From: Deinococcus sp. AJ005
GTDB lineage: Bacteria; Deinococcota; Deinococci; Deinococcales; Deinococcaceae
Direction: 5' to 3'
Length of the DNA stretch: 64,000 nt
Assembly: GCF_009017495.1 (NCBI RefSeq)
Contig: NZ_CP044989.1
Span: 1-64,000 of the forward strand
Position 1 is the first letter of the stretch. Each line of letters starts with the position of its first letter. The notes below the pieces were generated by a model, which searched no databases, was not told where the DNA came from, and saw only the letters and a program-made list of their open reading frames with translations. Shown here one piece after another: positions 49,132-58,280 of the stretch. A program made the translations under genes and the position numbers.

Positions 49132-49247
49132 AAGTGAGGTTCTACTGCATTAACTCTGGAACCTACCGTGAAGGTGGTTACGCAATGCCGGAGAACTTGA
49201 CAGCCCAACCCAGTTGGCGCAATGTATAGGAACACGATAGAGCAACC

Positions 49248-49307
49248 CAATACAGGGCAATTCAATACAGGGATACTCAATACGGAGCAGCCCAATACAC
49301 AGGAGGC
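49248..49307 (+). repeat. Four 15-bp tandem repeats in the padR leader
   Basis: CAATAC recurs at 49248, 49263, 49278 and 49293, exactly 15 bases apart, within units like CAATACAGGGCAATT. The last unit runs into the AGGAGG ribosome site of padR, so the repeats lie in its untranslated leader or promoter and could bind PadR or tune translation. Confidence 0.7.
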
Positions 49308-49313
49308 CCAGCC

Positions 49314-49676
49314 ATGTCCACCGCACCGCCCACCCCGCCCGACGCCAATCTTCTGCGCGGTCACCTCGATCTGATCCTGCTGAGCATCATCCAGGGACCG
49401 CCCAAATACGGCCTGGAGATCAGCAAACTGGCCCAGACCGCCACCGACGGCTACTTTGACCTGAAGGTGGGCAGCCTGTACCCGGCGCTGCACCGACTGG
49501 AAAAGGCGGGCTTTGTTCGCAGCGAATTTACCAGCGGCCCACGCAGCGGCAATCAGGTCAAGGCATACACCCTGACCGAGAGTGGTGGACGTGAGCTGAA
49601 CACCCGCCGCGCCGAATTCCAGACCTTCACGCAGCAACTGGGCAAGCTGTGGACCCTGACCGGAGGCATGACATGA
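49314..49676 (+). CDS. PadR-family transcriptional regulator
   Basis: A 120-aa winged-helix repressor. The core is HLDLILLSIIQGPPKYGLEI (~17-36) and GSLYPALHRLEKAGFVRSEF (~60-80), with a Gln-rich final helix. AGGAGG lies 7 bases before ATG. It shares an ATGA overlap with the next gene, a HAAS-domain protein; such pairs are common, the partner modulating PadR. Its likely operator is the region with four 15-bp repeats just upstream. Confidence 0.87.
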   Translation: MSTAPPTPPDANLLRGHLDLILLSIIQGPPKYGLEISKLAQTATDGYFDLKVGSLYPALHRLEKAGFVRSEFTSGPRSGNQVKAYTLTESGGRELNTRRAEFQTFTQQLGKLWTLTGGMT

Positions 49677-50785
49677 AACAGACGGAACAGTACGTCAGGC
49701 AGGCCACGCGCGGGCTGTGGGGCCGGGCGCGGCGTGAATTGCGGACCGAACTGGAAGGCCACATTGCCGAGCGCTGCCAGGAATTCCGGCTCTCGGGCCT
49801 GAGCGCCGCCGAAGCTGAACGCCAGACCCTGCGCGAACTGGGCGCACCCGTGCAGGTCAGCAGGGGCATGCTGGACGTATACACCGCTCCGGCGTTGGGC
49901 AAGGCAGGAGTGCTGAGCGCGTTGCTGGCCACCGCTGTTTTCTCAGCGCTGCCGCAGGGGCTGGCGCAGGTGCAGAGCATTTACGGTAGCTTTCCGAACA
50001 CAGGGCCGACGAGTTATCTGGACTTTGGGCAGTTGAAAGCTGCTATCGAGAAGGCGGGCGGAAAGGTGAGCGGGTCTGCGAAGAATGCAACGTTCTCCCT
50101 GCCGGGTACAGCTCCAGTGAGCGGCATCACTGACTATCAATGGCCGGGCGTGAGTTTGATTCAGGGCGGCAAGTCCTACTACCGGACGGACGCACTTCTG
50201 TACACCCTCGCCATGAACAGGGCAGATTTGCGCCTTAGTGGCTGGACCAACCCGGTCCTTAAAGCGAGTGGTACGAACATCCAGATTGAAACCGATGACT
50301 GGCAGGTGATCAACAGCCTGTATACCAGCACCCTGTCTTCGGCTGGGCTTGGTCTGAACAATGATCTCAGGATGCCCTACGCCCTGATCGAACCGGAGAG
50401 TTTAACAGGACGGCTCAATTTCAAGGGTGAATTTCAGAAGGCTGCGGTTTACGCGCTGGTCATCCCCAAACTGGTGAGTTGGACGGGAATGGACGCGAAG
50501 GGCAAGCCTGTGGGTGGCTTTCTCAATCTCCTGAATACCACCGCCCAGGCCCAGGTGGGAAGTGTTCAATTTCATGTGCCCCCGGACTTCAAGGACTACA
50601 AACTGTATTCCAACCCCAGCGAGTTTCAGAAGGCCCTTGAGCCGTACCAGCAACTGGTGACCGCGCCTGTTGCCCAGTGGAACGCTCAGCACCCCGCCCC
50701 CGTCTTGCTCCTGAAGCTCAGCGGACACTTTGGGCCGGATGCTTACACCATCGTTTCGCCTGGATCGGTGAACAAGCAGCCCTGA
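49673..50785 (+). CDS. HAAS/permease-prefix-domain protein with exported C-terminal domain
   Basis: A 370-aa membrane-anchored protein. Residues ~1-70 match the HAAS-type prefix (EQYVRQATRGLWGRARRELR, HIAERCQEFRLSGLSAAEAER, LGAPVQVSRGM), the part that pairs with PadR. One hydrophobic segment (~88-106, GVLSALLATAVFSALPQG) follows. The remaining ~260 residues have Gly/Ser/Tyr-rich beta character (e.g. FGQLKAAIEKAGGKVSGSAK, SYYRTDALLYTLAMNR) like copper-amine-oxidase-N or stalk domains of secreted proteins. It could carry an envelope signal to PadR. The outer domain is not recognised. Confidence 0.7.
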   Translation: MKQTEQYVRQATRGLWGRARRELRTELEGHIAERCQEFRLSGLSAAEAERQTLRELGAPVQVSRGMLDVYTAPALGKAGVLSALLATAVFSALPQGLAQVQSIYGSFPNTGPTSYLDFGQLKAAIEKAGGKVSGSAKNATFSLPGTAPVSGITDYQWPGVSLIQGGKSYYRTDALLYTLAMNRADLRLSGWTNPVLKASGTNIQIETDDWQVINSLYTSTLSSAGLGLNNDLRMPYALIEPESLTGRLNFKGEFQKAAVYALVIPKLVSWTGMDAKGKPVGGFLNLLNTTAQAQVGSVQFHVPPDFKDYKLYSNPSEFQKALEPYQQLVTAPVAQWNAQHPAPVLLLKLSGHFGPDAYTIVSPGSVNKQP

Positions 50786-50897
50786 GCGGTCCTGAGATTT
50801 ACAGGGAAAGAGGCGAGTGGGCTTCCTTCCTGGCAGTCACCCCTTCTGTCCGCTGTACCGCAAGAAACGGACAATCTCCTGACCGGTTCCGCAGGAC

Positions 50898-50903
50898 TAC
50901 AGT
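50898..50903 (+). promoter_or_regulatory. Leaderless-type -10 box for the F420-reductase-like gene
   Basis: TACAGT lies 6 bases before ATG 50910. Confidence 0.5.
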
Positions 50904-50909
50904 GGCGGC

Positions 50910-51527
50910 ATGAAGATAGGCATTCTGGGAGCAGGACACATCGGTCAGGCGCTGGCGCGGTTGCTGGCGGAGGCCGGGCACGACGTCGGGATCAGCAACT
51001 CACGCGGCCCGGACACGTTGCGGGATCTCGCCGGGCGTCTGGGTCACGGCGTCACGGCCTACAGCAGCGAGGACGCCGCACGCTTCGGCGAACTGATTAT
51101 CGAGACCGTCCCCTTCGGCCATTACAGCGACCTGCCCACCGTCCAGATGAACGGCAAGATCGTGATCGACACCGCCAACTATTACCCCGAGCGGGACGGC
51201 AAGATCGACCTGGGTGGCCTATCCGAGAGCGCCTTCATGGCCCGGCATCTGGGGAGCGCGCGCGTGGTCAAGGCGTTCAACGCCATCGCGTCGGCGGACC
51301 TGGAAAGCCAGGGAGACGCCAGCAAGGCCCTGGATCAGCGCCGCGCCATTCCCATCGCCAGTGACGACGCGGAGGCCAAAGCCGTAGTCAGCGGACTGAT
51401 CGAGGCCATCGGCTTTGTGGCGGTGGACAACGGTGATCTGGAGCAGAGCAAAAACCAGCAGCCCGGAACGCCGATTTACGGCCAGGACGCGACGGCCCAG
51501 CAGGCGCGCGAGGTGCTGGGCCTTTAG
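50910..51527 (+). CDS. NADPH-dependent F420-reductase-like oxidoreductase
   Basis: A 205-aa Rossmann protein of the COG2085 family. MKIGILGAGHIGQALARLL is the dinucleotide-binding start, followed by SNSRGP, a motif that selects NADPH. IIETVPFGHY and VIDTANYYPERDG are typical of the group. In organisms without F420 these proteins are ferric reductases or of unknown role. It is a single-gene unit with a leaderless-style start. The following 158 bases up to the DAO gene hold nothing recognised. Confidence 0.82.
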   Translation: MKIGILGAGHIGQALARLLAEAGHDVGISNSRGPDTLRDLAGRLGHGVTAYSSEDAARFGELIIETVPFGHYSDLPTVQMNGKIVIDTANYYPERDGKIDLGGLSESAFMARHLGSARVVKAFNAIASADLESQGDASKALDQRRAIPIASDDAEAKAVVSGLIEAIGFVAVDNGDLEQSKNQQPGTPIYGQDATAQQAREVLGL

Positions 51528-51685
51528 AGCAGTGGTTGGAAAAGTTGTTCTACGGCGCGAAATCGGGGCGTCTTCAATGACAGTGCGCGATCCATTCCCG
51601 GAGCAACATCACGCCAATGCCGACACCTTGATCGTCGTCCCGTCTTCGTCAATGATGGCTCACCACCGACAAAAACGGGCAAGTC

Positions 51686-52804
51686 TCACACCTGCAAATC
51701 CAGCCGCCTGACCTCTGATCCGGCAAAACGCTCGATCCCCAGCGGCGAGACATCAATAAACGGTGTCTCGCCTGCCGCGATTTGCGCCATTACGCGGCCC
51801 GTGGCGGCGGCCTGCATCACGCCATGCCCGGAAAAACCGCAGGCATTGAGCCAGCCCTCTGCGCCGGGCATCCGGCCCACCACCGGAAAGCCGTCCGGCG
51901 TGAGTTCGTAGTAGCCCCACCAACTGGCTTTGCGGTCCAGCGAGGCCGCGCTCAGCCACGGCCAGCGCTCCAGCGCCAGGGTCAGGGTGGGTTCCAGCCA
52001 GTCCCAGTTCAGGCCCTCTCGCCAGCCGGTGTCGCCAGGGTCTGCCCGCCCGAAGATCAGGCGTTCGCCCTCCGAGCGCAGGTAGACGCCGCTGGTCAGG
52101 TCAAAGGTCATGGGAACGGGGCGGGGCAGTGTCAGCGGGCCAGTGCTGAAGACCATCCGGCGGGCGGGGTGAACGGGAATTTCAAGGCCCGCCAGCTTGC
52201 CTATCTCGCCAGACCAGGCCCCGGCAGCGTTCAGGAGTTGAGGCGCTTCAAATGTGCCGCCCGGCGTCTGTACCTGCCAGACCTCGCCCAACCGCTCAAT
52301 CCCCGTGACGGGCGTGTCCAGCACCACCCGCGCCCCAGATTCGCGCGCCAGCCGCACGTATTCGTGGTTGAGGCTGTGGGCGTCCACCTTGCCGTCCGTG
52401 GGGCAGAAGCTGCACCCGCCCAGGCCAGCGGTGTCAAAAGTGGCGTATTGCTGGGCCTCGTCGGGCGTCAACGCAACGGAGGGAATGCCCAGACTCTGTT
52501 GCAGGGCCACCGCCTCCCGGTGTTCGGCCCAGCCCGCCTCCGGGATCAGCATCAGGTAGCCCTCGGCGCGGTAGCCCGACTGCGGCATGGCGGCGTATTC
52601 GGCGATGCTTTCGCGCGATAGCAGGATGTTGGTGGCGTTGTTGAACTGCGCCCGCACGCCCGCCACGCTGCGCCCTGTGGAGCCGCTGGCGGGACGGTCC
52701 TTGTCCAGCACCACCACCCTCAGGCCACGCTGGGCCAATCGGTACGCACTGGCTGCGCCGATAATGCCAGCGCCAATCACGATGATGTCTGCGGTCTGAT
52801 TCAT
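51686..52804 (-). CDS. FAD-dependent oxidoreductase (DAO family)
   Basis: A 372-aa flavoprotein resembling sarcosine/glycine/D-amino-acid oxidases. FAD binding: IIVIGAGIIGAASAYRLAQRG (~8-27) and LLNAAGAWSGEI (~190). The C-terminal WWGYYELTPDGFPVVGRM and GFSGHGVMQAAATGRVMAQ (~335-355) complete the flavin site. It is the last gene of the 5-oxoprolinase operon (ATGA overlap with the SDR), so its substrate may be an imino acid or proline-like compound. Substrate unproven. Confidence 0.85.
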   Translation of the reverse strand: MNQTADIIVIGAGIIGAASAYRLAQRGLRVVVLDKDRPASGSTGRSVAGVRAQFNNATNILLSRESIAEYAAMPQSGYRAEGYLMLIPEAGWAEHREAVALQQSLGIPSVALTPDEAQQYATFDTAGLGGCSFCPTDGKVDAHSLNHEYVRLARESGARVVLDTPVTGIERLGEVWQVQTPGGTFEAPQLLNAAGAWSGEIGKLAGLEIPVHPARRMVFSTGPLTLPRPVPMTFDLTSGVYLRSEGERLIFGRADPGDTGWREGLNWDWLEPTLTLALERWPWLSAASLDRKASWWGYYELTPDGFPVVGRMPGAEGWLNACGFSGHGVMQAAATGRVMAQIAAGETPFIDVSPLGIERFAGSEVRRLDLQV

Positions 52805-53616
52805 TTCAAATCAGCTTCAATAACGGGGAATCCCTCCACCGGATAGGTGTCCACGTTTGCCGAGCGCTGCTGCACCAGCACGCCGCCGTCCACGCTGATG
52901 AACTGCCCGGTGATGTACGAGGCGTCGTCGGAGGCCAGGAACAGCGCCGCCCCGGTCATGTCCTCAGCCACGCCGTAGCGGCCCAGCGGCACAGTCTTCT
53001 CGCGTTCGCGCAACTCGGATTCGGTCAGGCCGTAGGTGTTGATAAAGCCCGGCACCACGCCGCAGACGCGAATGCCGTAGGGCGCGAGGTCCAGGGCCAT
53101 AGAGCGGGTCATGGCCTCAATGCCGCCTTTGGTGGCGTCGTAGGCCACGTTGCCCCGGTGGGCGCGGGTTCCGCCGCCAGAGGACGTGGTCAGAATTACG
53201 CCCTTGCGCCGCCGCGCCATGACGCCCGCCGCACGGTGAGAGCAGAGAAACACGCTCTTGAGGTTGACTTTCTGAATGCGGTCCCACCACGCCTCGTCCG
53301 CTTCCAGAAAGTGACGGGTGGTGTCAATTAAAGCGGCGTTGTTGTACAGCACGTCCACGTACCCCAGTTCGGCTTCCACTCTGCCGAACATGGTGTCCAC
53401 CTGAGCAGCGTCGGATACGTCGGCGGCGGCGGCCAGAGCAGAGCCGCCCGCCGCCGTGATCTCGTCCACCACCGATTGCACCATGTCAGGCTTGATGTCG
53501 TTGACGGCGACGTTCGCGCCCTCGGAGGCGAAGCGCAGGGCCACCGCCCGCCCGATGCCGCCGCCCGCACCTGTGATGAGAACGGTTCTGTCGGTAAAAC
53601 GCTGGGGATTGATCAT
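52801..53616 (-). CDS. Short-chain dehydrogenase/reductase
   Basis: A 271-aa NAD(P) enzyme. Cofactor loop TGAGGGIGRAVALRF (~15-29), LYNNAALID (~90), catalytic Ser in LTTSSGGG (~140), YDATKGG with Tyr and Lys (~157-161) and a C-terminal FISVDGGVLV. The substrate is unknown. It overlaps the genes on both sides by ATGA, in an operon with 5-oxoprolinase subunits and a DAO oxidase. Confidence 0.88.
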   Translation of the reverse strand: MINPQRFTDRTVLITGAGGGIGRAVALRFASEGANVAVNDIKPDMVQSVVDEITAAGGSALAAAADVSDAAQVDTMFGRVEAELGYVDVLYNNAALIDTTRHFLEADEAWWDRIQKVNLKSVFLCSHRAAGVMARRRKGVILTTSSGGGTRAHRGNVAYDATKGGIEAMTRSMALDLAPYGIRVCGVVPGFINTYGLTESELREREKTVPLGRYGVAEDMTGAALFLASDDASYITGQFISVDGGVLVQQRSANVDTYPVEGFPVIEADLK

Positions 53617-55199
53617 CTTTTTTCTCCTGTAGGTGCTGTTGTGGATGAGGGTTGAGCGTCCAGAAACCAGCGCCGCGCCCAGGCTTCAGGTGTGCCCGTA
53701 GTATTGGGTTTTAAGGATACGAGCTGACCGGGCCGCAACTGCGCTGCCAGCGGCAAATCCTGCGGGTGGACGACGGCGGGCTTGTGGTAGCCGCCAATGC
53801 GCCCCCGGTCTGCCAGCAGGATAATCGGCTCCCCGGCAGGCGTGACCTGCACGGCTCCAGGCGGGGTGGCCTCGCTGGTGACCTGACCGCCCGGAACTTT
53901 GGGTCCGCCCAGGCGCAGGCCCATGCGGTCCGATCCAGCCACGCGGAAGGGGGCGCGGCCCAGGGCGTTCAATGCTTCCAGTGAGGCTTGCGGGCCGGGC
54001 AGCAGACGCAGGGTGACATGTTGGGGCAGGGTGAGTGGCAGGTTGGCAAAACCTGGCATGGCCTCCTGCAACCCCGCCAGTCCCAGCATGTCGCCCGCCC
54101 GCAGTGGCCGCCCCACCCGGCCAATCAGGTCCGTGCTGCAACTGCCCAGGAACGGCGTACCCTCAAAGCCCCCTGCCACCGCCAGATAGGCTCTTCCACC
54201 CGTCTGGGTGGAGGTAAAGCGTAGCGTTTCACCCTTCCGCAGTCGGAAGCTCCGCTGCATTGGCTGACTCTCGGGGCGCATTCCAAACCCGGCCACGCCC
54301 ACCACGAGGTCACGCAGAGCGGTCAGCACGGGGCCTTTCAGCGTCAGCTCCAGCAACGGTGCGTCCGGCGCGTTGCCCACCAGACCGTTGGCAAAGTGGG
54401 CTGAGCGGGTGTCCAGCGGGCCACTGCGCGCCAGCCCGACATGCGCCTGAAATAGACGTCCGCCGTCCATCAGCAGATCCAGCAGGCCGGGCTTTTCCAC
54501 CCGCAGAGCAGGCCAGCGCGGTTCGGCAGGCCACGTCCCGCGCACGTTGGGCAGGGGCGGCGTTTCGCCTTCCGAGGGGTGAAATCGCACCCGGTCTCCC
54601 GGCGCAATCAGGAAAGGTTCAGCACGATTCGGGTCATAAATAGTGTCGAGCGCTGTTCCCAGCAGGTTCCAGCCTCCTGGCGAGGGTAGAGCGTACACGC
54701 AGGTCTGGGCGTTGGCGATGGCGACGGCATTGAATGGGACGGTGGCGCGTGGGGTAGAGCGGCGCGGCAGCCTCAGAACTTCGGGAACTTCACCCAGGAA
54801 CGGGAAGCCGGGGGTGAAGCCCACCGCGTAGACGTGATATTCAGAACCCGAATGCAGGCGGATCACTTCCGCTTCGCTCAGGCCGGTGCGTTCCGCGACA
54901 TCGGGCAAGTCGGGGCCATCGTAGCGGACGGGCAACTCAATCAGGCGGCCCTCAGCTTCCGCCTTATCATCGAAACTTCGCAGATGCCGCGCTACCCATT
55001 CCCGCACCACTGCGCCCGCAACCTTCGCCTCGTCGTACTCCACGAACAGATTGACGTAACCGGGGCCGAGATCGGTGACGCCCGGCAGCCAGTCCGCTCT
55101 CAGCGCCCGATGAAAGGCGTGCAGGCGTGCGTTCTGATGGAGGTCCAACTCCTGGGAGAACTGGATGTAAAAGCCAGTGGCGTGAGCGGAACGCTGCAT
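53613..55199 (-). CDS. 5-oxoprolinase subunits PxpB and PxpC fused
   Basis: A 528-aa fusion. Residues ~5-225 are PxpB (KipI, carboxyltransferase C/D-like: YVNLFVEYDE, AVGFTPGFPFLGEVPEVLRLPRRSTPR, WNLLGTALD). Residues ~235-510 are PxpC (KipA: LLDLMDGGRLFQAHVGLARSGPLDTRSAHFANGLVGN, GGRAYLAVAGGF, RIGGYHKPAVV). With PxpA they open 5-oxoproline to glutamate using ATP. Many bacteria keep the two as separate genes. ATG follows the PxpA stop without a gap and the 3' end shares ATGA with the SDR. Confidence 0.9.
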   Translation of the reverse strand: MQRSAHATGFYIQFSQELDLHQNARLHAFHRALRADWLPGVTDLGPGYVNLFVEYDEAKVAGAVVREWVARHLRSFDDKAEAEGRLIELPVRYDGPDLPDVAERTGLSEAEVIRLHSGSEYHVYAVGFTPGFPFLGEVPEVLRLPRRSTPRATVPFNAVAIANAQTCVYALPSPGGWNLLGTALDTIYDPNRAEPFLIAPGDRVRFHPSEGETPPLPNVRGTWPAEPRWPALRVEKPGLLDLLMDGGRLFQAHVGLARSGPLDTRSAHFANGLVGNAPDAPLLELTLKGPVLTALRDLVVGVAGFGMRPESQPMQRSFRLRKGETLRFTSTQTGGRAYLAVAGGFEGTPFLGSCSTDLIGRVGRPLRAGDMLGLAGLQEAMPGFANLPLTLPQHVTLRLLPGPQASLEALNALGRAPFRVAGSDRMGLRLGGPKVPGGQVTSEATPPGAVQVTPAGEPIILLADRGRIGGYHKPAVVHPQDLPLAAQLRPGQLVSLKPNTTGTPEAWARRWFLDAQPSSTTAPTGEKR

Positions 55200-55979
55200 T
55201 CAGGGCAGCTCTGGACGCGAGAACGAACGAATTTCCACGCCCGCTCTATTTAACGCTTCGTGCACCGCCTGAGCGATTTGAACAGCATTGGGGTTGTCGC
55301 CGTGGATGCACAGCGAGTTCACTTCAAACTCAAAAAACCCCCCGTCTATCGCCTCAACGCGGCCCTGGGTGACCATCATCACCGCGCGGCGGGCAGCCTC
55401 GGCAGGGTCATGAATGCTGGAACCGGGCATAGAACGCGGGGCCAGCCGTCCATCCTGTAAATAGGCGCGTTCGGGAAAAGTTTCCAGCACCACCGGAACG
55501 CCCAGCCGTCGGGCCTCTGTTTCCAGCAGTGTGGCGGGCAGGACCATCAGCGGCAAATCCGGGTCAAAATCACGGGTGGCCTGGGCAATCGCCGCCGCCG
55601 TCGGCGCGTGCGTCCAGGCGCGGGTGGAGAGTGCACCGTGGGCCTTGACGTGCTGTAAGGGGACCCCAGCAGCCCTGGCCATTCCCGCCAGCGCCGAGAT
55701 CTGATACAGCGTGTCGGCATAGACCTGATCCGGGGCAGACTCCATGATGCGTCGCCCGAAACCCGGAAGGTCTGGATAGCTGGGGTGTGCGCCGATACCC
55801 AGGCCATGTTTTTTGGCAAGTGCCACCGTTCCCTGCATGGTCAGCGGATCGCCCGCGTGGAAGCCACAGGCGATATTCACGCTGCTCAGCAGGGGAAAGA
55901 GGCCAGCGTCGTCGCCCAGCGTCCAGGCCCCGTAGGACTCGCCCGCGTCGGCATTCAGGTCAATGGAGGTGCGGGTCAT
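55200..55979 (-). CDS. pxpA: 5-oxoprolinase subunit PxpA (LamB/YcsF)
   Basis: A 259-aa LamB/YcsF protein. DLNADAGESYGAWTLGDD (~7-24) and ACGFHAGDPLTM (~37) hold the metal or ligand residues, then GIGAHPSYPDLPGFGRR and HVKAHGAL. VNSLCIHGDNPNAV lies near the C-terminus. It is the first gene of the operon pxpA-pxpBC-SDR-DAO. On the minus strand TAGCCT (55986-55991) is 6 bases before ATG, a leaderless-type promoter. Confidence 0.9.
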   Translation of the reverse strand: MTRTSIDLNADAGESYGAWTLGDDAGLFPLLSSVNIACGFHAGDPLTMQGTVALAKKHGLGIGAHPSYPDLPGFGRRIMESAPDQVYADTLYQISALAGMARAAGVPLQHVKAHGALSTRAWTHAPTAAAIAQATRDFDPDLPLMVLPATLLETEARRLGVPVVLETFPERAYLQDGRLAPRSMPGSSIHDPAEAARRAVMMVTQGRVEAIDGGFFEFEVNSLCIHGDNPNAVQIAQAVHEALNRAGVEIRSFSRPELP

Positions 55980-55985
55980 GCGGTC

Positions 55986-55991
55986 AGGCTA
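55986..55991 (-). promoter_or_regulatory. Leaderless-type -10 box for the 5-oxoprolinase operon
   Basis: TAGCCT on the minus strand lies 6 bases before ATG 55979. Confidence 0.5.
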
Positions 55992-56017
55992 GCGGAAAAG
56001 AACAGCAGGTGGCGCGT

Positions 56018-57214
<1,197 letters not shown>

Positions 57215-57220
57215 GTGATT

Positions 57221-57226
57221 ACTGTA
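57221..57226 (-). promoter_or_regulatory. Leaderless-type -10 box for the trans-sulfuration gene
   Basis: TACAGT on the minus strand lies 6 bases before ATG 57214. Confidence 0.55.
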
Positions 57227-57307
57227 CGCCACGCCACCTAACGGGCGTTCGTTAGGGGTGGACGGGGAGAGGGATGTTGTACAGCATTTGGAGTGGCTCC
57301 CACGGTT

Positions 57308-57455
57308 AACCCCTCCGGCGCTACGCGCCACCTCCCCTTAGAAGGGAGGCAAGAAAACTCTTGCTTGGCACGGTTTTCTACGCTTCTCGGTTCCCTTTTG
57401 AGGGGAGCTGGCCGCACAGCGGACTGGCTGGCACAGCTCCGCAGGAGAGGGGTTT
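57308..57455. repeat. Intergenic long inverted repeat, copy 1
   Basis: AACCCCTC (57308-57315) and GAGGGGTT (57447-57454) frame ~150 bases containing further CCTCCCCTT / GAGGGGAG pairs. The right half has CTGGCACAGCTCCGCAGG, matched by CTGGCACAGCTACGAAGT at 59780. Probably a mobile palindromic repeat (REP/MITE-like) that could fold as a terminator between divergent genes. Confidence 0.6.
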
Positions 57456-57467
57456 CTTTTCGCCCGC

Positions 57468-57473
57468 TAAGCT
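57468..57473 (+). promoter_or_regulatory. Leaderless-type -10 box for the pucR-like gene
   Basis: TAAGCT lies 6 bases before ATG 57480. Confidence 0.5.
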
Positions 57474-57479
57474 GTGCCC

Positions 57480-58178
57480 ATGCTGCCCACCCTGGCCGAG
57501 TTGCTGACCCTCTCCGCCTTCGCGGGTGCAGAGGTCAGGAGTGGTCACGCCCGACTGGAGGGGCCGATCACCTGGGTTCATGTCTCCGAGATCAGTGATG
57601 CGGCCCGTTTTCTCAGCGGCGGGGAACTGCTGCTCAGCACGGGGACACCGCTGATCGGGGAGGATGCTGCGGTTTACATCCGCTCGCTGGCCGCTGGCGG
57701 GGCGCACGGGCTGGCATTGGAGCTGGTGCGCGAGGTGCGTGAACTCCCACTGGCAGTGCTGGAGGCGGCCCATGAGACCGACTTTCCGCTGATCGTCTTT
57801 GGGCAGGAGGTCAACTTTGCGGAACTGACCCGCGCCGCCCACGCCCGGATTCTCAGGCCGCCCGCCGCTGTCAGCCCGCCCTCGCTGGCCCCCCTGACCG
57901 ACGCCCTGAACGAGACGGGCCGCGCCGCCGATTTCGTGGCCTCGCATCTGGGCGCAGTGCTGGCATTGCCACCGCGCCCGCGCCTGACCCTGCTGGACAC
58001 CCTGACCGCACTCCTGGCCTGCAATTTCAATGTGGCCGAATCCGCCCGCAGCTTGGGCGTGCGCCGTCAGACGGTCTATTACCGCCTGGAACAGTTGCGG
58101 GCCATGCTGGGCGATCTGGATGACCCCCGGCGGCAACTGGGGCTGCTGCTGGCGCTGGAACTATCCAGAGGTTCCTGA
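57480..58178 (+). CDS. Short PucR-family regulator
   Basis: A 232-aa regulator. The N-terminal PucR domain (LPTLAELLTLSAFAGAEV, SEISDAARFLSGGELLLSTG, ~1-120) is joined almost directly to a C-terminal HTH_30 domain (TLLDTLTALLACNFNVAESARSL, VRRQTVYYRLEQL, ~165-215). The GGDEF-like middle domain of full PucR proteins (~500 aa) is absent. PucR proteins govern purine, pyrimidine or GABA/beta-alanine catabolism. The next gene, 102 bases downstream, is a class III aminotransferase followed by a semialdehyde dehydrogenase, its likely targets. ATG 57480 is preferred over GTG 57474 because of TAAGCT. Confidence 0.85.
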   Translation: MLPTLAELLTLSAFAGAEVRSGHARLEGPITWVHVSEISDAARFLSGGELLLSTGTPLIGEDAAVYIRSLAAGGAHGLALELVREVRELPLAVLEAAHETDFPLIVFGQEVNFAELTRAAHARILRPPAAVSPPSLAPLTDALNETGRAADFVASHLGAVLALPPRPRLTLLDTLTALLACNFNVAESARSLGVRRQTVYYRLEQLRAMLGDLDDPRRQLGLLLALELSRGS

Positions 58179-58280
58179 GAACGCCGTCTTTTGGACACCC
58201 TGTCTCTTGAGTCGGGTACGGCGAAAGGAGGACAATAGCCCCAGCATCCCGCTCCACAACTCTTGCCCGGAGGTTCGTCC

